Shown here: positions 32,681 through 42,339 of the stretch, in pieces
How positions within the stretch are numbered: the stretch's first letter is position 1
Layout of the letters: the number at the start of each line of letters is the position of its first letter
DNA from: an uncultured Eubacterium sp.
GTDB taxonomy: Bacteria > Bacillota > Clostridia > Oscillospirales > Acutalibacteraceae
Reading direction: 5' to 3'
Assembly: GCA_934561395.1 (NCBI GenBank)
Contig: CAKTGF010000006.1
Location: 20,892 to 84,891, forward strand
Length of the DNA: 64,000 bases
Notes under the pieces: model-generated
Database searches by the model: none
Seen by the model: only the letters and a program-made list of their open reading frames with translations
Told to the model about the DNA's origin: nothing
Position numbers and translations under genes: made by a program

Positions 32681-33514
32681 ATGCCCAAACGCAAAATAGA
32701 GCTTAATGAAATACAGCCCCTTGAGCTTGATATTTTATTTAAGCTTGTTGATTATCTTGAAAAAAATAATATTTCCTACTGCACAAGCGGAGGTACAACC
32801 CTTGGTGCAATCAGGCACAAGGGCTTTATTCCTTGGGATGACGATATTGATATTTACATTCCCCGAAAGGATTATGACAAATTAATGAAAATCAGCGAGG
32901 ATGTGCTGATTGACGGCTATATTTCAATCAAGCGCCCCGGGGATAAAAATTATATCTACCAATTTTGCAAGGCATGCAACGAAAACACAGTAATAAACGA
33001 AAAAAATGTTAGCGACCCTAAATACGCTATCGGCATTTTTGTTGACATATTCCCCCTTGACAAGCACTATGACAGCAAATTAAAAAACAAGCTGCTCATT
33101 GCCAAAACAAGGTGGTACAGAAGCCTGCTTGAAACGGCGTCAAACCAGGTTAACCTGAGCAAAAAGGGCAGCAAAAGATACATAATTAAGCAGGCTGTTC
33201 GCACCCTGCAAAAGCCCCTGACCCTTTATTGGACCGTTGAAAAAACCGCAAAGCATATTGACGCCATGGGCAGAAAAATGGAAAGCAAAAGCACCCATTA
33301 CCTGGGCGATTTGGTAATGAAGGGCAACAATAACGACGATTATTATAACGCCGATTATTTTAAAACCTTTATTGACGGCGAATTTGAGGGTCATAAAATC
33401 AAAAACCCCGTGGGCTACCACGAATACTTAACCGAAATGTACGGCGACTATATGAAGCTGCCCCCTAAGGAGCAACAAATTATGCACGGCTTTGACGCCT
33501 GGTACAAGGATTAA
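32681..33514 (+). CDS. LicD family phosphotransferase (first of two)
   Basis: A 277-residue LicD protein. The nucleotidyltransferase core is visible: YCTSGGTTLGAIRHKGFIPWDDDIDIY (residues 31-57) with the metal-binding DDDID. LicD enzymes transfer phosphocholine or other phospho-alditols from CDP donors onto surface glycans. No choline uptake or licA/licC genes are in the window, so the transferred group is unknown. A second LicD with the same core but different flanks is in the leftward arm (47.7 kb). The ribosome site AAGGTGAT is good. Confidence 0.9.
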   Translation: MPKRKIELNEIQPLELDILFKLVDYLEKNNISYCTSGGTTLGAIRHKGFIPWDDDIDIYIPRKDYDKLMKISEDVLIDGYISIKRPGDKNYIYQFCKACNENTVINEKNVSDPKYAIGIFVDIFPLDKHYDSKLKNKLLIAKTRWYRSLLETASNQVNLSKKGSKRYIIKQAVRTLQKPLTLYWTVEKTAKHIDAMGRKMESKSTHYLGDLVMKGNNNDDYYNADYFKTFIDGEFEGHKIKNPVGYHEYLTEMYGDYMKLPPKEQQIMHGFDAWYKD

Positions 33515-33529
33515 AAGGGGCATGTTGTA

Positions 33530-34714
33530 ATGCAAAATAATGATTATACCAACAAAACTGAATACAACTCAGCTAACGGCATTGGCATTATCAACTTGCA
33601 AATTACAGACAATTACGGTGCCAACCTGCTGGCTTACGCAACCGAGCGCACTGTAAAAGAACTTTTCCCCGACAGAGAGGTTTTCACAATCAACGCTGCG
33701 GCAATGCCAAAGGAGCTTTCAAGGGCAGACCGAATAAAGCAGAAGATTACGGCGGTTTTAAAGAAAGCCGTAAAATACAACATTCGTATGCCCTATCTCT
33801 ATTTTAAAGAGAAAAGCTATAACAGAAGCATTGAAAAGCGGCAAGGTGCAAGGCTCAAGGCATTTGAAAGTTTTAGACGCAATTATCTGAACCTTACCGA
33901 AAAGGTTTTTTCCGCCGAGGAAATAAAAGGGCTGCCCATAAACACCCTTGTTATCGGCAGCGATATTGTTTGGAGCCCTTCAAGGGCAAACGGCGAGGGC
34001 ACCGATATGTTTTTTGCCACAGGCTTTGGCAGCGATTACAGGCGTATTTCCTATGCTGCAAGCCTTGGAACAAACGACCAAAAGGTATTGACACCCTTAA
34101 AGGATGTTTACCGTGAAAATTTAAAATCAGTTGACTGTATTTCCGTAAGAGGACCAGAGGCAAAGGCGTTTTTAGCCCCCCTTACAGACAAAAATATTCG
34201 CATTGACTGCGACCCGGTGTTTTTATTAAGCCCCGGCAGGTGGTCGGCGCTGGCAGACAGCATTGCCCCAAAAGACGAAAAATACATATTTGTCTATTTA
34301 ATCGGCAGGAGCAACGACGGAGTACGCAGTGCAAAAAAATTGGCTGCCGAAAAGGGACTGAAAATATACTACTGCTGCAATTTTGCGGTTGATTTTAAAA
34401 ATGCCCAAAACTGCTACGAATGTGGCCCCGTTGAGTTTTTAAGCCTGATAAAAAATGCGGAATATGTAATAACCAACTCCTTTCACTCGGTTATATTTTC
34501 GATCGTTTTTAAAAGGCAATTTAAGGTTTACTCCAGGCAGGGGCAATTTTCAAAGCTTAAATCAATACTTGATCGCCTTAATCTTCAAGAGCGTTATTCC
34601 TTAAACGAAAGCATTGACGCCCCCATTGATTTTGACAGTGCGGCCGAGGTCATAAGGCTTGAAAAGCAAAACTCGCTAAACTATTTAAAAAACGCAATTT
34701 TAGGGAGGGAGTAA
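33530..34714 (+). CDS. polysaccharide pyruvyl transferase family (WcaK/CsaB-like)
   Basis: A 394-residue protein of the pyruvyltransferase family, which adds ketal-linked pyruvate from phosphoenolpyruvate to glycan residues. Seen: GIINLQITDNYGANLLAYATERTV near the N-terminus, VIGSDIVWSPSRANGEGTDMFFATGF near residue 140, YAASLGTN, SVRGPEAKAFL near 200, DPVFLLSPGRW near 225 and VITNSFHSVIFSIVFKRQF near 315, all family hallmarks. Pyruvylation would add negative charge to the polymer. It is flanked by licD and an uncharacterised glycan gene in the same operon. Confidence 0.88.
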   Translation: MQNNDYTNKTEYNSANGIGIINLQITDNYGANLLAYATERTVKELFPDREVFTINAAAMPKELSRADRIKQKITAVLKKAVKYNIRMPYLYFKEKSYNRSIEKRQGARLKAFESFRRNYLNLTEKVFSAEEIKGLPINTLVIGSDIVWSPSRANGEGTDMFFATGFGSDYRRISYAASLGTNDQKVLTPLKDVYRENLKSVDCISVRGPEAKAFLAPLTDKNIRIDCDPVFLLSPGRWSALADSIAPKDEKYIFVYLIGRSNDGVRSAKKLAAEKGLKIYYCCNFAVDFKNAQNCYECGPVEFLSLIKNAEYVITNSFHSVIFSIVFKRQFKVYSRQGQFSKLKSILDRLNLQERYSLNESIDAPIDFDSAAEVIRLEKQNSLNYLKNAILGRE

Positions 34715-35674
34715 ATGAAAAAAATTGTACTTATTTCAACATATTTCGGCTCATTCCCAAACTACTTTAACCTGTGGCTGAAAAGTGCAGGCAGCAATGA
34801 AAGTATTGACTTTTTAATATTTTCAGACTGTGAACACTCAAAATACACCCCCCTGCCCCACAATGTTAAAATAGTAAAAACCGACTTTGAGGCTTTAAGA
34901 AAAAGAATACAGGGCTGCTACGATTTCAAACTTGCCCTTAACGCACCCTACAAGCTGTGCGATTTTCGACCTGCGTTCGGCGAAATATTCAACGCTGAAG
35001 TAAGGGGCTACGATTATTGGGGCAACTGCGACCTTGATATGATTTTCGGCAATATAGAAAAATACATACCTCAGGGGGATTATGATAAAATCTATTACGC
35101 AGGCCACCTTACCCTTTACAAAAACACACCGAAAATCAACAGTGTATATAAATCAAAATACGGCATGAACTATAAGGATGTGTTTACCACAAGCATTAAC
35201 AAGGTGTTTGACGAATATGACGGCATTGAGCAAAAGTTTCAGCATGCAGGGCTTAAAACCTACACCGTTAGGCATTATGCGGATATTACAAAGCGCCGCC
35301 ACAGGTTTACATTGTCGGATATGTATTTATCCGCCAAAGAGCGAAAAACAAATAATTTTGATTATCAGGTTTTCTACTACGAAAACGGCGGAGTATATCG
35401 TGATTATATTGAGGATAATCAAATTAAAACACAGGAATTTAACTACATTCACTTTTCATCAAGAAAAATGCCCGACAATACGAAGGGCGCAAACAGCTTT
35501 TACATAACCAACACAGGCTTTTATCCAAAGCAGGGCGCTGCTACAAGGGAGATTATTGCAAAATACAATCCTCCCACCCCGTTAAAGGACAAGGCGGTTG
35601 CCGCCAAGCGGAAAAAGGAAGACGCTGTAAGAAAGTTTAACAAAATTATTCAGAAAGGTAAGGAAACACGATGA
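34715..35674 (+). CDS. DUF6625-like putative glycosyltransferase
   Basis: A 319-residue protein of a family common in capsule clusters. It begins KKIVLISTYFGSFPNYFNLWLKS and has a DxD-like motif in context GYDYWGNCDLDMIFGNIE near residue 105, which suggests a GT-A-type nucleotide-sugar enzyme. The later part (FYENGGVYRDYIED, then FNYIHFSSRKMP) is also characteristic. No TM helix; cytoplasmic. It starts immediately after the pyruvyltransferase stop and overlaps the next GT4 by 4 bp. Function is inferred from family context; substrate unknown. Confidence 0.65.
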   Translation: MKKIVLISTYFGSFPNYFNLWLKSAGSNESIDFLIFSDCEHSKYTPLPHNVKIVKTDFEALRKRIQGCYDFKLALNAPYKLCDFRPAFGEIFNAEVRGYDYWGNCDLDMIFGNIEKYIPQGDYDKIYYAGHLTLYKNTPKINSVYKSKYGMNYKDVFTTSINKVFDEYDGIEQKFQHAGLKTYTVRHYADITKRRHRFTLSDMYLSAKERKTNNFDYQVFYYENGGVYRDYIEDNQIKTQEFNYIHFSSRKMPDNTKGANSFYITNTGFYPKQGAATREIIAKYNPPTPLKDKAVAAKRKKEDAVRKFNKIIQKGKETR

Positions 35675-36762
35675 ATGTTGTTCATTTGCAATTATCGGGC
35701 GGTATCGGCGGAATATCCGTTTTAACAAGGGATATTGCCTTAAAATCAAATAACAACAATATTTTTTACTTTCTGTTTGAGGGCGGCGAAATAGCAGACC
35801 GCCTTAAGGCTGAGGGCAGCTCCGTTCAGGTTGAAAACGACAAAAACACAGGCTTTATAAAAGCTGCAAAAAAGTTTGTTGATTTTTGCAAAAGAAACAA
35901 GGCTGATGTAATAATCTGCCACACCGGCTCCCCTGTTTTAAGGTTTATTTTTGCATACTGTAAAAGGCATTATAAAAACGCCGTTTATCTTTTATATCTG
36001 CACTCCAACGCAAGGTACGGCTCCTACGAAAACAAACTAAAACGCCTTGCAAGCAGAGAACTTTTGATGGAAGCGTACCGAGCAAGTAAATACGCCGTTG
36101 CAATTTCAAAATCAGTAAAGGAAAGCTTTATTGAAAAATACGGCTTTAAAAGCGAAAAATGCAAGGTTGTTTATAACGGAATTGATTTAAACAAATTTTA
36201 TTCAAACCGCCTAACTGATGATTACGGCACATTTAACATTATTTATGTGGGCAGGGTGCTGCCTGAAAAGGGAGTGCATATTTTAATTGACGCCCTTTCA
36301 ATGCTGCCCGGCGACTGCAAGATAAAACTTTTTATTGTGGGCAGAGCCTACAACGGCTATGATAATGAGCTAACGGCTCAGGCAAAGCGCCTTGGGCTTG
36401 AGGATAAAATCCAATTAATAGGGCCAAGCCTTGATGTGCCCAAATATTTGGCGCAGGCCGATTTATTCGTGCACCCCGCTGTCAGTGAGGAGGGCTTTGG
36501 CATTGCCTTAGCTGAGGCCATGGCGGCTTATGTTCCCTGCGTTGCATTTAACGAGGGCGCAATGCCTGAAATTATCGATAACGGCATTAACGGCTTCATC
36601 GCAAAAGAAATGACCGCCGCCTCCCTTTCGCAGGAAATCGGCAGGGCATACAATTTATTCATTGAGGGCAAATATAACCGAATCAGAGAAAGCGCACACC
36701 AAAAGGCCCAAGCTTTCAGCATTGAGGCAATGGTTGAGAGCTTGGAAAATTTATACTGCTGA
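35671..36762 (+). CDS. GT4 glycosyltransferase
   Basis: A 363-residue GT-B enzyme. The N-terminal LQLSGGIGGISVLTRDIA loop, acceptor-domain SKYAVAISKSVKESF near residue 142, donor-domain IIYVGRVLPEKGVHILIDAL near 190, and EEGFGIALAEAMAAYVPCV near 268 (the E-x7-E motif) are clear. It overlaps the previous gene by ATGA, so the two are translationally coupled. Acceptor and donor unknown. Confidence 0.88.
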   Translation: MNVVHLQLSGGIGGISVLTRDIALKSNNNNIFYFLFEGGEIADRLKAEGSSVQVENDKNTGFIKAAKKFVDFCKRNKADVIICHTGSPVLRFIFAYCKRHYKNAVYLLYLHSNARYGSYENKLKRLASRELLMEAYRASKYAVAISKSVKESFIEKYGFKSEKCKVVYNGIDLNKFYSNRLTDDYGTFNIIYVGRVLPEKGVHILIDALSMLPGDCKIKLFIVGRAYNGYDNELTAQAKRLGLEDKIQLIGPSLDVPKYLAQADLFVHPAVSEEGFGIALAEAMAAYVPCVAFNEGAMPEIIDNGINGFIAKEMTAASLSQEIGRAYNLFIEGKYNRIRESAHQKAQAFSIEAMVESLENLYC

Positions 36763-36772
36763 GGGGCTTTAA

Positions 36773-37711
36773 ATGTTAGGTATTGCAATAATAAACTACA
36801 ACAAATATGAAAAAACAATTGAATGTATAAAATCTATATTTAAAACCGCCAAGGCAGAATACAAAATTTATCTGCTTGATAACGCCTCCCAAAATGAAAG
36901 CCTTGAGGTTTTGCAAAATGAATATGAAAAAGAGCCGAGGGTTAAGCTTTTTTCATCAAAAACCAACTTGGGATATGCCAACGGCAACAACTTGCTGCTT
37001 GATGAAATAAAAAAGGACGGCTGCGATTACGCTTTAATTTCAAATAACGATATTATTTTTCAAAACGGCTCAATAGACCTGCTTTTGGAAAAAATACAAA
37101 ATGAAGATTATTTGCTGATTGAGCCGTTTATTGAAAACATTGACGGCACAACCCAAATTTGCGTTAAAAAAAGCAGGCCGAGCTATAAGGAATATATGCT
37201 TTTTTCAACATATCTGCACAATTTTGTGCCAAAAAGCAAAAAGCGTGAATTTGCATTAAAGCAGCAGCCTAAAACCGCCGGCAGGGTTTACTGGGCGTCG
37301 GGCGCCTGCTTTATTGCCGATATGAAAAGCTTTGAAGAAATCGGCTTTTTTGACAAAAACACATTTTTATATTTTGAAGAATACATAATCAGCGAAAAGG
37401 CTGTAAAAAAAGGCCTTAAAATCGGCTTTGAGCCAAACGCTAAGGTAATTCACTTTCACGGTGCCTCCACAGGAGGTGCGGCAAGCCTATTTACAAGAAG
37501 GGCAAACTTGGAATCCGAAATGTACTTTTTCACACATTATTGGATGCTGAACAGGCTGCAATTAAATTTTTTAAGGCAGATTCGTTGCCTTGAGGTGCTT
37601 TTTACATTTACAAAGAACAAAAAGCTAAAGGACGCTTTAACATATATCTCTCAAAGCAAAAAAATAATGAAAGACTCTAAGGAAAGAACTAATGAAAATC
37701 AAAATTTATAA
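36773..37711 (+). CDS. GT2 family glycosyltransferase
   Basis: A 312-residue GT-A enzyme of the rhamnosyl-transferase-like GT2 type: IAIINYNKYEKTIECIKSI, LLDNASQNES near residue 35, NLGYANGNN near 65, DYALISNNDI (DxD-equivalent position, here NND) near 90, and ASGACFIADMKSFEEIGFFDKNTFLYFEE near 178. It overlaps the polymerase gene start by 20 bp, so they are coupled. Confidence 0.87.
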   Translation: MLGIAIINYNKYEKTIECIKSIFKTAKAEYKIYLLDNASQNESLEVLQNEYEKEPRVKLFSSKTNLGYANGNNLLLDEIKKDGCDYALISNNDIIFQNGSIDLLLEKIQNEDYLLIEPFIENIDGTTQICVKKSRPSYKEYMLFSTYLHNFVPKSKKREFALKQQPKTAGRVYWASGACFIADMKSFEEIGFFDKNTFLYFEEYIISEKAVKKGLKIGFEPNAKVIHFHGASTGGAASLFTRRANLESEMYFFTHYWMLNRLQLNFLRQIRCLEVLFTFTKNKKLKDALTYISQSKKIMKDSKERTNENQNL

Positions 37712-39014
37712 AAGCCCGATTTTCAATTTAATAGTGTTTGTAACAATACTCGACTCAGGCCTGTTAACCCTTATTAACATGCCTTATTTAAAGGAAGACC
37801 GTTACAGCGTTTTGATTACCGTTATTCTTGCAATAGCGCTGTTTTTTAACTGTATTATAAACAAAAACATTAACAAAGCACTATCCTCCTACCGAACGTT
37901 TTTAAACTTTTATCTGCTGATGTGGATAGTGTTTATTGCCGTGTTTTTGCTGTTTTCATACAACAAATACGGTCAGGGTATGGTGGAGCTTTACAACTGC
38001 TTCAGGTATTATTTGTATTTCTTTTGGGTGTATCCCCTTATTTATCTTTTTACCCGCCAAAACGGATATGAAAATCTTTTAAAGGCACTTGTTTTGCTTA
38101 CGCTTATTATTTTGGCATTAAAGCTTGCCCACGCTTTGATTTATAATTTTACAGGCAGAGAGCTGTTACAGAATATCCCAATAGCAAAAAGGTATAACCG
38201 ACTTAGGATTGGTGTGCATCCGCTTTTTTCTTTGGCACTCATATACTCTATTTTTTCATTTTTCAGAGAAAAACTTGTAAAAAACAAAATTAAATGGTTA
38301 GCTGTTATTGCCTTCATTTATTTATTTGAGTTTTATGTTAATATGACAAGGGGCTATATTGTAGCGATAATTTTAACCACCATGTTTATGGTTTTGCTTA
38401 AGCCCCGTAACAAGTCGAACCAAGTGTTAACCTGGCTGACGGTTGCGGTTATAATAGGTATATTATATTACACCGGTGCTATTTCCAGCTTTCTTGACTC
38501 CTTTTCCGATGCTAACGACGAAACCGGTCGGTCAACTCTGGCAAGGCAAATTGCAATTGATTATTACTCCCAATACCCCAAAAACAACCCTGTTTTCGGC
38601 ATGGGCTTTGTTTGCCCCACAAACGATTATTTCACGGCTATTTTCAGGGGCCCTGATTTTACCTGCAGCTTTGATGATTTGGGCATTGTTAATATGTGGT
38701 ATCATTACGGCATTATCGGTGTTGTTGTAACCGCTGTTACATTTATAAGAATTTTTTATTTGTTCATTCGCATTTACTATTTTTCAAACAGCCCCAACAA
38801 GCTTATGTTTGCGGGGATGATAGTGTATTTCATTTCCACCCAGGCGTCGCTTTCGGTGCTTGACGGCCAAAGAATGCTTACATTTGTATTGTTTTGGTCA
38901 ATGTTTGAATACGAGGCAAAACAAATTTCGCCGAGGAAACGCAGGCAAATCACCGGGCTCACGGGCCGTGGCAAAAAATCCGACATAAAGGACAGGATTA
39001 AAATCTCACTATGA
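37692..39014 (+). CDS. O-antigen/capsule repeat-unit polymerase (Wzy-like)
   Basis: A 440-residue protein with about ten TM helices and one larger outside loop in the C-terminal half (around ETGRSTLARQIAIDYYSQYP and GMGFVCPTNDYF, residues 276-315), typical of Wzy and O-antigen ligase families. Such proteins join lipid-linked repeat units on the outer face of the membrane. Sequence conservation in this family is poor; the call rests on topology and on its place next to the flippase gene, with which it overlaps by 4 bp. The C-terminal tail is basic. Confidence 0.82.
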   Translation: MKIKIYKSPIFNLIVFVTILDSGLLTLINMPYLKEDRYSVLITVILAIALFFNCIINKNINKALSSYRTFLNFYLLMWIVFIAVFLLFSYNKYGQGMVELYNCFRYYLYFFWVYPLIYLFTRQNGYENLLKALVLLTLIILALKLAHALIYNFTGRELLQNIPIAKRYNRLRIGVHPLFSLALIYSIFSFFREKLVKNKIKWLAVIAFIYLFEFYVNMTRGYIVAIILTTMFMVLLKPRNKSNQVLTWLTVAVIIGILYYTGAISSFLDSFSDANDETGRSTLARQIAIDYYSQYPKNNPVFGMGFVCPTNDYFTAIFRGPDFTCSFDDLGIVNMWYHYGIIGVVVTAVTFIRIFYLFIRIYYFSNSPNKLMFAGMIVYFISTQASLSVLDGQRMLTFVLFWSMFEYEAKQISPRKRRQITGLTGRGKKSDIKDRIKISL

Positions 39015-40534
39015 CAGGGCAAAAACAAACCACCCTCAATTTAACAACCAGCCTTATGGCGTTTGTTATAAATGCGGGAATCAACTTTCTTTTAACTCCA
39101 TATTTAATTAAAAAGCTCGGTACCGAATCCTACGGATTCATCGGGCTTGCCAATGATATAGTTAACTATGCTAACATTCTTTCAATGGCGTTAAACACAA
39201 TGAGCAGCCGCTTTGTTTCGGTTGAATACCACAAGGGCAACAAGGAAAAGGCGGAGGTTTATATTAACTCCGTTATCATTGCAAACCTGCTGCTTGCAGG
39301 AGTGGTTGCCTTTGCAAGCATTTTTGTGGTTTGGAAGCTGGAATATTTAATCAACATTCCCGAAAACCTGATGTTTGATGTTAAAGTAACCTTTGCGCTG
39401 GTTTTTATTAACTATCTTATTTCAATTATTATTGCAATTTTAAACTGTGCACCCTTTATAAAAAACAGAATGAATCTTGTTTACACAAGAAATATGATTT
39501 CATACATAATAAAGCTTATTGTAACCATATTGCTTATAACCCTGTTTGATATTAAGGTTTATTTTATCAGCCTTACCAGCTTAATTTGCACAATATATTT
39601 AGCAGTTGCAAACAGTATTATTTTTAACAAGCTTTTGCCTGAAATGGTGCTGTCATACAAAAAATTCAGTTGGAAGGCGGTTAAGGAAATACTTTCAAGC
39701 GGCGTTTGGATGTCGCTGCTGTCACTTTCAAATTTACTGATTTCAGGATTAAATTCTTTGTTAACAAATCGTTTTATATCTGTAGTTGCAACCGGTTATT
39801 TATCGGTCGCTAAATCAATACCTAGCTATATCACGCAACTTGGCCAACAGCTTGGCACGGTATTTGCGCCGCAATTTACAGAACAATTTGCTAAGGGCGA
39901 AATTGATGAGCTAATTCGTGATGCTCAAAAAGCAATGAGAACAATGAGTTTTATAATGACCGTTCCTGTTGCCGGATTTATCGTTTTTGGAAAGAGCTTT
40001 TATACCCTTTGGCTTAATAATTACACGCCAAACGAAATTAACGACATTCAAATTCTTTCGATTATAATTACATTTCCGACAATATTTAATGCATTGACAT
40101 ACCCATTGATACAAATTCACAATGCAATGAACAAAGTTAGATTACCTGTAATCGTAACATTTATTATTGGTGTAATAAATTTTTTGATTGTATTTCCCCT
40201 TGGAAAATTTGATCATCTTACACTTATCACTCTTACAATTTCAAGTTCAATACTACAGACTGTAAGAAACTGTGTATTTCAACCGATATATGCCGCCCTC
40301 ATATTAAAAAGGAAATGGCATACCTTCATACCAAGCTTGTTAAAAAGCCTGTGTGTATTCATATTGGTCTTGGCTGTTTTTTGGTTGACAAATCAATGTG
40401 TTCAAGCAACAGATTGGAAGTCGTTTTTTATAATTATTGCTATAAATGGAATATTTGGGTATATAATTTCTTTCTTTGCATCACTTAAAAGAAACGAATA
40501 CAAAGAGGTTATATCAAAATTATTACACAAATAA
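39011..40534 (+). CDS. repeat-unit flippase (Wzx, MOP family)
   Basis: A 507-residue protein with about fourteen TM helices. The start TTLNLTTSLMAFVINAGINFLLTPYLIKKLG and TESYGFIGLANDIVNYANI are the standard Wzx opening; a central basic loop and the second helix bundle follow. It moves lipid-linked repeat units from the inner to the outer face of the membrane. It overlaps the polymerase gene. From roughly the middle of this gene to the end of the operon the DNA becomes visibly more AT-rich. A second flippase is in the leftward arm. Confidence 0.92.
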   Translation: MTGQKQTTLNLTTSLMAFVINAGINFLLTPYLIKKLGTESYGFIGLANDIVNYANILSMALNTMSSRFVSVEYHKGNKEKAEVYINSVIIANLLLAGVVAFASIFVVWKLEYLINIPENLMFDVKVTFALVFINYLISIIIAILNCAPFIKNRMNLVYTRNMISYIIKLIVTILLITLFDIKVYFISLTSLICTIYLAVANSIIFNKLLPEMVLSYKKFSWKAVKEILSSGVWMSLLSLSNLLISGLNSLLTNRFISVVATGYLSVAKSIPSYITQLGQQLGTVFAPQFTEQFAKGEIDELIRDAQKAMRTMSFIMTVPVAGFIVFGKSFYTLWLNNYTPNEINDIQILSIIITFPTIFNALTYPLIQIHNAMNKVRLPVIVTFIIGVINFLIVFPLGKFDHLTLITLTISSSILQTVRNCVFQPIYAALILKRKWHTFIPSLLKSLCVFILVLAVFWLTNQCVQATDWKSFFIIIAINGIFGYIISFFASLKRNEYKEVISKLLHK

Positions 40535-40605
40535 TTTACAAAGGTAATAAGTAATAATTCGATACCCATTAATTAAATCGTATTAAACAAGCGTAGGAAA
40601 ATGTT

Positions 40606-41628
40606 ATGGATAAGACTGCAAACAAAAATCATATTTTTATAATTGATTTTTTAAAGGGAATCGCTATATTAAGCGTAATAGTTCATCACATATTTTTACC
40701 AACAGCAACAAAAAATTTATTGCTAATACCCTTTTGGGGTGTTTTAGCAGTGCCCATATTTTTAACAATTAGCGGATTTACCCTTTCATTATCAAATAAA
40801 TATAATGACTTGAATAACTGCAAAAATTACATAAATAACTACTATAATCAAAAAAACCTTATAAATAAAACAAAGAGATTATTTATACCATATTTAGTTA
40901 TGTTTTCCATTGAAATTGCTGCCATAACCATAACTGATAAAATGCCTTCTTTAAAACATATTGCAAAGCTTTTTGTTCTTGGTGGCGGCAATGCGCCCGG
41001 TTCATACTACATACTTGTACTGTTTCAGATAATTACAGTATTTCCGTTCTTAACCCTACTGTATAACAAACTGAAGAACTATTCATTTATTATAATTGGC
41101 ATTGTTCAATTAGTATATGAATTTACAATTTATGCCCTCAAAATTGACAGCAGCATCGCAAAATATACTGCATTTAGATACTTATTCTTTGTACTGTGTG
41201 GCATTTGGCTTTACAACAATTACAAAAGAAAGCTTAATTATGCTATGCTTAGCATATCAATGATAATCGGAACGACTTGGATTATTTGCACATCGTATTT
41301 TGCATACACTCCAAAAATATTCTTTGCAACATGGACTGATACTTCTCTTCCAACCGCATTTTGGTATGTGCCCATAATGCTTATTTTGTTTAACAAATTT
41401 GCAGGCACCGAATTAAAGCACAAATCATTAATTTGCAAATTCGGCCGGGCATCATACCATATTTATTTGGTGCAAATGCTCTATTTTCTGTTTGTGGGCA
41501 ACCGTTTCGGCAACGATTTTGTCAACACCCTTGTTGCACTGGTTGCTTGCTCAACTGTGGGAACCCTGTTTTACCTTGCAGAGCAAAAATTTAACGCATA
41601 CATAAAGAAAAAACGATTGAGTAAATAA
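40606..41628 (+). CDS. membrane acyltransferase, acyltransferase-3 family
   Basis: A 340-residue polytopic protein with the family opening FIIDFLKGIAILSVIVHHIFLP, including the conserved His-His, and about ten helices. As the last gene of the rightward operon it probably O-acetylates the polysaccharide. It is separated from the flippase gene by 71 bp, a large gap for this operon, and is noticeably more AT-rich (many ATA, AAT, TTA codons), so it may have been added later. A terminator follows at once. Confidence 0.82.
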   Translation: MDKTANKNHIFIIDFLKGIAILSVIVHHIFLPTATKNLLLIPFWGVLAVPIFLTISGFTLSLSNKYNDLNNCKNYINNYYNQKNLINKTKRLFIPYLVMFSIEIAAITITDKMPSLKHIAKLFVLGGGNAPGSYYILVLFQIITVFPFLTLLYNKLKNYSFIIIGIVQLVYEFTIYALKIDSSIAKYTAFRYLFFVLCGIWLYNNYKRKLNYAMLSISMIIGTTWIICTSYFAYTPKIFFATWTDTSLPTAFWYVPIMLILFNKFAGTELKHKSLICKFGRASYHIYLVQMLYFLFVGNRFGNDFVNTLVALVACSTVGTLFYLAEQKFNAYIKKKRLSK

Positions 41629-41645
41629 CGCTCAATCGTTTTCTT
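41611..41645. terminator. terminator at the meeting point of the two polysaccharide operons
   Basis: AAACGATTGAG (41611-41621) pairs with CTCAATCGTTT (41631-41641) and is followed by a T-rich run; the stem overlaps the stop of the acyltransferase gene. On the other strand the leading AAA gives only a weak T-run, so it works mainly rightward. Confidence 0.85.
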
Positions 41646-41649
41646 TTGC

Positions 41650-42321
41650 CTAATAATTTTGAATCATTTTAAAATCCTGTGATTTTATCATATCCAGCAA
41701 ATCGGCATTGTTGCTGATTTTTTTATTTGTAATAATTCCGCCCCTTGCCAAATTTTTGGGAACATGGAAATCCGAGCCTGAAATCATAAGCTTGCCTGTT
41801 TGCTTTGCCCAGGCGTAGGCACTTTCATTTTGCTCCCTTGTGGATTTGCCGTTATAAATCTCCACACCGTCGATATAATCGGGGTTGCATCGCCTTATTC
41901 CCGGTCTGTATGGGTGCGCTTGAAAAACAAGGTAGCCCTCACTGTGCATAAGCTCATACATTTCCCTTTCCCAAACAGCCAGCAGGTTGCCCTGCTTTCT
42001 CAACCAGTTTTCATCCATGCCGTAAATTAAATAATCGTTTGCGGTGGCATAATGCCTTAGCTCAATGCCGAACATAACCGAAAAATCGTCGCTTTCGTAT
42101 TTTTTAAATTCCTCGTATGCGGCAATGTAATTGTCTATTTTAGTTTGGGGTGCAAAATAGCCGTGGAAGGGCGAAAAGGTTAAGGGGCTGTAATGGTCGG
42201 TTACCACAATGCCCGAATAGCCCTTATCTCTGTATAACTTTGCAATGTCCTTTGGCATCATTCTGCCGCACTGCCTTGAACCTATTTTTGTGTGGCAATG
42301 CATTTCATATTTATATTCCAT
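41650..42321 (-). CDS. PHP-domain metal-dependent phosphoesterase
   Basis: A 223-residue PHP-fold protein with all main metal motifs: MHCHTKIG (residues 7-14), VVTDHYSP near 40, FGIELRHY near 100, FQAHPYRPG near 155 and SGSDFHVP near 205. The fold binds three metals and hydrolyses phosphoesters; CpsB-type PHP proteins in capsule loci are tyrosine phosphatases, but this one looks closer to general PHP hydrolases. It is the last gene of the leftward operon. A phosphatase for the BY-kinase of the other arm is an attractive but unproven idea. Confidence 0.82.
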   Translation of the reverse strand: MEYKYEMHCHTKIGSRQCGRMMPKDIAKLYRDKGYSGIVVTDHYSPLTFSPFHGYFAPQTKIDNYIAAYEEFKKYESDDFSVMFGIELRHYATANDYLIYGMDENWLRKQGNLLAVWEREMYELMHSEGYLVFQAHPYRPGIRRCNPDYIDGVEIYNGKSTREQNESAYAWAKQTGKLMISGSDFHVPKNLARGGIITNKKISNNADLLDMIKSQDFKMIQNY

Positions 42322-42339
42322 AAGTATTATTCCGCCGTA

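Noticed and set aside
31477..33514. RiPP biosynthesis locus around the radical SAM gene
   Set aside because: No precursor peptide ORF, peptidase or peptide exporter is nearby, and the surrounding genes are all glycan genes.
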